DNA of 64,000 bases, taken from assembly GCA_950295325.1 (NCBI GenBank), contig OX485803.1, forward strand, positions 57,179,554-57,243,553. The letters are read 5' to 3'. Origin of the DNA: Polytrichum commune. Taxonomy: Eukaryota; Streptophyta; Polytrichopsida; Polytrichales; Polytrichaceae. The notes beneath the pieces were generated by a model. It searched no databases. It saw only the letters and a program-made list of their open reading frames with translations, and was not told the DNA's origin. Positions within the stretch are counted from its first letter, which is position 1. Each line of letters starts with the position of its first letter. Made by a program: the position numbers and the translations under genes. Below are positions 58,466 through 64,000 of the stretch, one piece after another.

Positions 58466-61050
58466 TGTAATTATGTTGACTACAGATGTAACTTCTAGAT
58501 GGTCACCTATGTCCTTCTAAAATTCACTTTATTGAACATTCCGGAGTCTTACATTTCATCTCCACTTGAAAATTCATGGAAAATTTTGGTCACCTTTACC
58601 CAAAAAATATCTTCTGAAAAGCTTAAAGCAATTCCATTCCATTCCATACAAGCCCATAGAGAGTTGTGCATGGTACCACTAGTACAAAAGCTTGGAAAGC
58701 CAAGCCATAGCCCAAGCCACTCGCATCTGAATGCTCTTCGTAGCAATTTGGAGGCCCATTTTGAGGCCACTTTGCCGAAGAATTCAGTTGGAGATTTAAA
58801 AGTCTAGTACTAGTACATCCCAAGTGGTGAAAAAAATCATTTATATAGAGAGAGACATTGCATTACTAGTAAATCTAGACATTGCCTATATATATATATA
58901 GTGGAGCTCTTTCCTTATAATAGATCCCTATAACCAAGTTGTTATGGGGAATGTCCAATATAGTTCTTACAATGCCCATTGTAGTTTTGTTTGAAGTAGG
59001 TTCAAGATGTTATATTTTAAGATCAATCAAGTATCATACGTGCCTTAACCTTTGGTCATATGGTTTTCAATTTGGTTTTTCTCCAATCAGCTTCAGGCAA
59101 ACTTCTAAGCTTATATTCTCCCTCTTCATTTGGAAGCCAAGATCAAAATACACCTTTGACATACAATTCAGGATACATCTACAATTTTAACCTACTGCTC
59201 TGAATATTCAAGAGTTGACATGAACATGTGTATGTCAAAGTGCTCATTAATTAGCAAACCCCCATTGATTGTTAATTGGATGATTATGTAGAGGTCTTGG
59301 TCTTGGAGGCAATCCTTATATTTACATGATATACAAGTGACTCGAATCATACTCTAGTACTCTAGTGACTATATATTCACCAATTGAGCACTTTTTTTTA
59401 GTCATTTAAGTACAATGAGCATCCTAGGTAAAACAATTCTTGTGATGCTAAGGGAAGCTAAGATGTGAGGGATGAGCGGTGACTAGTAACACATGAGTTG
59501 TGAGCAGCAACATGTGAGCAATGAAGCCAAATTTAATAAATGTGCACGGTTTTAGGTTTCATACTATAAATTTGGCACTCCTTTAATCGCATTTTTTCAA
59601 TTGTAAAGTTCTAACATTTTGAATGAGCGAGAGTGAAGTGGGCATATTACCATGGATACTTTTAAAATTTTATCAGTGCATTGTTTATTTACATATAACA
59701 ATCCGTATCAATACATGTCACTTATTGACACTCTCAAGCATGCGGTTGAACACAACATTTGGAACATTACTCACATTCTACAACACTGGCAAGTTTAAGT
59801 AGTCGCATGACCTCATTCTAGGCATATGTTGGAGTGTGAATGAACTTCTCACTGACATAATCCACCTTGCACAAAATCTAAATACATATTAATAAAGATG
59901 TTCGCAATACATCCATTTCCTTTTCCTTTTCTTTTTTCTTTTCTTTTTTCTTTTCTTTTCCAAAACTTGAGAGGATAATTTTGTGAACTTTGGGCATGTG
60001 TAATGTGGAGTGTCACTGATTGTCACAAGGTAGGAGATGTCCTCCTTGGAGGCAATGGCTGGGGGATACACCCTCTGGTATTTTTCCATTATTCCTCTGA
60101 CCAAAGAGTCTTTATTCATGGGGTATTACTTCAGTTTGGGGAATATCAAGAACCCTTTTATATTCCAATTCTCTATCAATTGGGTTCACTGGGGCCCCTC
60201 ACAATAAATATGGTTATGGTCTCATTACGATTAAAGGGAGGCTATATTAGTTACAAGTTGTAGACTTGTGTAAAAATTGCAATATGACATTAAATGTGTG
60301 AAGAACATCTTATAGTCTTTGTTCGGCTGCTGCACTTGCAACCACTTATCTAGAGGATTCCACACCAAGTGCAAAACGAAGAAAACCATATGAAGAAAAG
60401 AAACCGGCCCCAATCAACACTCACCAAGGGGAAGATACTTCATCATGAACATAAAGCAAGGGAACCACCCTCAAAATCGATATTGTTTCTTAAATGTGGC
60501 TGAGCTTCCTTATTCATGAGGCCATTGGCATGGAAAGAAGGAAAATGCCTTTGACAATAAAAATGACTATGAGTTTGAATGTTTAGGAACATATCCAAGC
60601 AAAGCCACTGAATTTCACATCCTCCGACATGCCTTCCCACAAATCACCCAAAGTTTCTACCCCAACAAAAGACTGGATGTGGTGTCGGCCAATTCTTACA
60701 CTTCACCCAAATACCACACCATGAAGCAGTTAACTAGGAGATGGGCCTCTCCAAAGGCTACCAAATTACCATTTGATTCAACATAGCTTCAAAACCATGA
60801 ATAGGGTTGTTGTCGAAATAAATTTGAATAATAACTAGTTACAACACTACCTTGAAATTCCCAGTGACCACCCCAAGCTTGCCAACATCTAAATTTGATG
60901 ACTTTTAGTCAATTGAGGCAACTTCTCATCCGATCCAAAGACATCCATTGAACCTCGCATAAATTTTATATTTCATCAAATATAACAAACCGTACATTAT
61001 TAATAAAATTAAATACTATGTATATTTTTCACCTATCCTAGTTTAGATAT
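58466..61050. other. No gene seen
   Basis: AT-rich intergenic DNA with a TTTTC microsatellite at 59916-59960 and a short TA run at about 58890. No motif was recognised. Confidence 0.4.
59916..59960. repeat. (TTTTC)n pyrimidine tract
   Basis: Irregular TTTTC/TTTTTTC units over 45 bp. Confidence 0.85.
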
Positions 61051-61058
61051 AATATTAT

Positions 61059-61468
61059 CACATGGAGGTTACTCCATTTTCAAGTTGAACACCACATGCA
61101 AAAAAAGTTTGCTACCCCTATATTACATGCCATAGATAATTTTAAAATTTGTAATGTTTTTTTTTCTACATATACGTAACCATTTATAGTATTTTTTTTG
61201 AAATTTTTAGTCATCTTCATTTTTGGTAGTAAATTTTTTAGTTCGATTTTGTGTCATCCTAGTTAGAAATGGTATGTTAAATTTTTTTAAATAAATAAAA
61301 AATCTTCAAATTTGGTTACCATTTTTTACTATGTAATGGATATTGTGTATTGATACTCATGAAAGGTATTGATAAAATTTTTACCCATTTTGGTGATGCT
61401 TTATGTAAAAAATAGACTTTTTTGTTCACACGTGGTGTTCAACTTGACATTGCAGTGACCTCCCCGTG
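61059..61468. mobile_element. 410-bp non-autonomous TIR element with 8-bp target duplication
   Basis: The left end CACATGGAGGTTACTCCATT and right end, complement CACGGGGAGGTCACTGCAAT, pair and both continue TCAAGTTGAACACCAC; the inverted repeat is at least 37 bp and weakly goes on to ~55. AATATTAT stands on both sides (61051-61058, 61469-61476), an exact 8-bp duplication as made by hAT or P-type transposases. The terminal CACGGGGAGG is not a typical hAT end, so the superfamily is uncertain. The interior is AT-rich and non-coding. Confidence 0.88.
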
Positions 61469-61476
61469 AATATTAT

Positions 61477-61600
61477 ATGGGTCATTTCATCCAAGTTGTA
61501 GTGTTTTCAATATTTGCATAAAATTTTCTCTCTTGAATTAAAAACAACCTATATATTTTCTCACGTGGTTTAATAAAATTTTGACAGTGACCTCCCCGTG
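61477..61600. mobile_element. Second right end of the same TIR family, truncated or nested
   Basis: TCTCACGTGGTTTAATAAAA...TTGACAGTGACCTCCCCGTG repeats the right end of the 61059-61468 element (CACACGTGGTGTTCAACTTGACATTGCAGTGACCTCCCCGTG) with a changed inner part. No matching left end was found between 61477 and here. It may be a truncated copy into which, or beside which, the complete element inserted. Confidence 0.6.
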
Positions 61601-64000
61601 ACATAAAACTACAACATATGTCAACAACCTAGCCGTCATCACAAATAACCTATCAAACATACAGCCACAAAGATAAAATTTAAAGTTTCCCCTAAAATCA
61701 ATCAAAGAAACTCTACAACAAGCCAAAATATTACTTCCACCCCCAACACACTCGCCAACCACACCCCCACCAAACGAACAAACACTTGTTCCACACACCA
61801 ATAATGATAATCAACACATCAACAAACAAATAAATCTCATCACCAACACAAAAACCACCTCCCGCAAGGACAAATGGGGAGCCCAAGCCATCAAAAAGTC
61901 TTACCTATACCAATGGAACACAATCCCAATCACCACTAAATGGGTAGAAGAAACCCAACTACTTCACAAGGACAACATTGCCTTAGATCACAACCTATTC
62001 CTACTTCAAAATTTTACACAAGACACCTACCATAAAAACACCTTGGCCACCTATGAATCATGCATCAACTTCTCCCAATCAAAATTCTCGAGTTTCATCC
62101 AACTCCCCATCGCAGCCCCACACTTAACCTTGAACATCAAAGAATGAACCTGGACAAAGACATCCATGCATCTCAACCACCATCCATATCCAAGGATCAA
62201 ACACATAACATATTCTACCACATAGACATAACATATATCGTCTCCATCACACTCACAAGACTCAAGTGGATGTGGGAAAGGTTCGCAAAAATTGAACACA
62301 TTACATGGCCAACTTCCTCAAAACACCCCCACAAAATTTTGCCACCAAAATACATTGGCTAACTCAACACTACATCGCATTCCTACCAAAGAAGAAACCA
62401 CAAACATGTGACCCCAACAACAACCAAACACTCCACCCATCTTCAACAAACATACTCATAGATGCCTACCAAGTTGCACACTCGTACTACTCCTCACCCC
62501 TTACGTGCCCAACACAACTCACACAATACAACTCACCACATAATCCTGACCTAAATTTTGGCTCATCTGGATTAGTGAAATCCTTTAAATGATTGGGTGT
62601 GGGAATAACCCACCCACCATATCAAACGACCACCACAGTTTTTATTTATTGGGCAAGAATTGCTGCCATAGAAGACCCCTTTACCACAACCATAATCATA
62701 TGCAACCACAATGCCCCAAAAAATCCTAGAAGCACACAAAGATATACACAATCCTTACCATCCCCCCCCCCCCCCCGAAGAACCATAGAATACAACCCAA
62801 CAACCGAATGGCCCAAATACCTAGACCAATGTGAAAATCAATACACCTCAATCCTATGCATCCACAACCAAAGAACCCCTATAGGAGACCAAGAACTAGC
62901 CCACCTCACATCCAACATCTTAGAGTTGTACAACATCCACGTGAAAACCAACCTTGTACATCACACACCCATAGAATCCAAAGTAAAATTTACAAAAATG
63001 TGGCGAACAACCACCCCATCAACCCCCCACAAACAATATCACTCCCCACCCCGACATGTTATACCACATAAATACCACCAACAATGCACATATACAGATG
63101 GATCCTTCATACCGCCATACAATCATGGCATAGGCAACATTGTCGGTTTAGGAGCCTATAGCCCAAAGAATGACCTTCACATCGCATAAAGACTCCTTGG
63201 ACTACCAAACATACTATGCAGAGAGCTATACACCCTATTCATTGCCCTCACCACCATAAAAGATCAACTGCAAAATACCTTCATATTTACCGACAACTTC
63301 AATAGCATATACCTCATTAATAATCATATCCACCACCCCTCATCCCAACACAACCACCCAACTAAATTTCTTATCTCAACTATAGTCAACCAATCCTACG
63401 GATCAAACACAACATAACAATACAAAAAGTCAGGGTGCAGATTGGAATCTTGGGCAATGAAACTTCTGACCAACTAGCAAATGAAGGAACCACCCACAAT
63501 AAACCCATCCCGACACCCAACATCCATATAGCACACACCATACCCGATTGGCTCAATGAATCCTAACGCAAATACCAAGGAGAAATTTGCAACCTTCAAA
63601 CATACATAAATAAATGTCACCGCAAACACGAACTTAGAACCTTAAAAACTAATTCGCCTACATCAACAAATGGGTGTCTAACAAGCAAATTCGTTAAAAT
63701 ATATCAAACCACTTTTTGAAAAGCCCTAGGCATATCCAACGCACCAATCACACAAACCTTAACATTTTGGTATGCCCAATATATGGGAAACCATTGGAAA
63801 AGAATCTTCTGGCCATTAACACACCCCAACCCATATTGCATACTTTGTGCAAACTACAAAATCGACACATGGCCACACCTACTCTCTACTAGTACTCACC
63901 CATACATAAAAGGTCAACATAAGCTGACATAACAATGTTGTACACCAAATAGTCCAAATACAAATATACAAGGTGCTACACCTCACAAATGCCGGCAACC
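61601..64000 (+). pseudogene. 3' half of a decayed LINE (RNase H and C-terminal zinc motif), cut by the window end
   Basis: The RNase H part is clear: YTDGS at 63091-63105 (first Asp), LCRELYTLFIAL near 63215 (Glu), IFTDNFNSIYLI near 63285 (second Asp), and IGILGNETSDQLANEG at 63439-63486 (last Asp). All four catalytic acidic positions remain, but a stop (63187-63189) and at least one frameshift separate them. Farther on, YCILCANYKIDTWPHLLSTS resembles the C-x2-C...H-L-L-S-x-C zinc-like tail of I/R1/Jockey-type LINEs, with the last Cys lost. The 1 kb before (62593 on: GVGITHPPYQTTT) is probably the RT thumb and connection. A complete RT palm was not identified. The plus strand is strikingly A/C-rich and G-poor throughout. 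Confidence 0.75.
62762..62776. repeat. C15 homopolymer in the LINE
   Basis: Fifteen C in a row inside the LINE frame. Likely length-variable and a possible source of one of the frame changes. Confidence 0.95.

Noticed and set aside
1-64000. CRISPR arrays, rRNA, true tRNA genes, operons or organellar DNA
   Set aside because: No regularly spaced identical repeats, no rRNA core strings and no intact tRNA with both boxes and an acceptor stem were seen. The only pol III boxes belong to a SINE.

Overview
The window is nuclear DNA from a land plant. The support is two intronless SAUR (small auxin-up RNA) genes with TATA boxes and auxin-response elements, an AT-rich gene-poor background, and a dense population of short plant-type DNA transposons (Tourist/Harbinger-like, CACTA, pogo-like), a tRNA-derived SINE and decayed LINEs. 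The lineage cannot be fixed from sequence alone. The long, Ser-rich SAUR proteins and a LINE with a non-LTR-type RNase H would suit a bryophyte or other seed-free plant, but this is a weak inference. No bacterial, organellar, rRNA, tRNA-gene or CRISPR signal was found.

Layout. 1-18.2 kb has no host gene that can be supported. It holds a foldback element (3.4 kb), a probable TIR element (3.9-4.4 kb), a clean pogo/Tc1-mariner deletion derivative (4.6-5.3 kb), a TIR element at 8.2-8.6 kb, a 2-kb TIR element (11.9-14.0 kb) and a LINE remnant (15.3-16.0 kb). 18.2-21.3 kb holds a MITE, then a TATA box, and then a two-exon gene for a 279-residue protein I do not recognise; its 696-bp intron contains a member of a dispersed repeat. 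21.3-35.9 kb is repeats again: a CACTA MITE, four Tourist-like elements, the main copy of the dispersed repeat (28.8-30.3 kb), a GC-rich island and microsatellites.

36.0-45.9 kb is the gene centre of the window: two convergent SAUR genes about 6.4 kb apart. Each is preceded by a ~1-kb upstream segment that is nearly the same in both, in inverted orientation. These upstream segments are much more alike than the two coding regions. The space between the genes holds a ~0.5-kb tandem duplication, one copy of which is interrupted by an 83-bp palindrome. 46-61 kb is mostly repeats: a 42-bp tandem array, direct duplications at 52.4-53.0 and 56.75-57.3 kb, a SINE, and a four-unit satellite-like array at 55.8-56.5 kb. 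61.06-61.47 kb is a complete TIR element with 8-bp target duplications. Its end motif recurs at 61.6 kb and at the start of the window. The last 2.4 kb is the RNase H half of a broken LINE.

Working picture: the SAURs are probably auxin-responsive growth regulators driven by a shared, duplicated upstream region. The third gene is a small host protein of unknown role. Nearly everything else is transposable-element debris. All coordinates and alignments were made by eye; identities are estimates.
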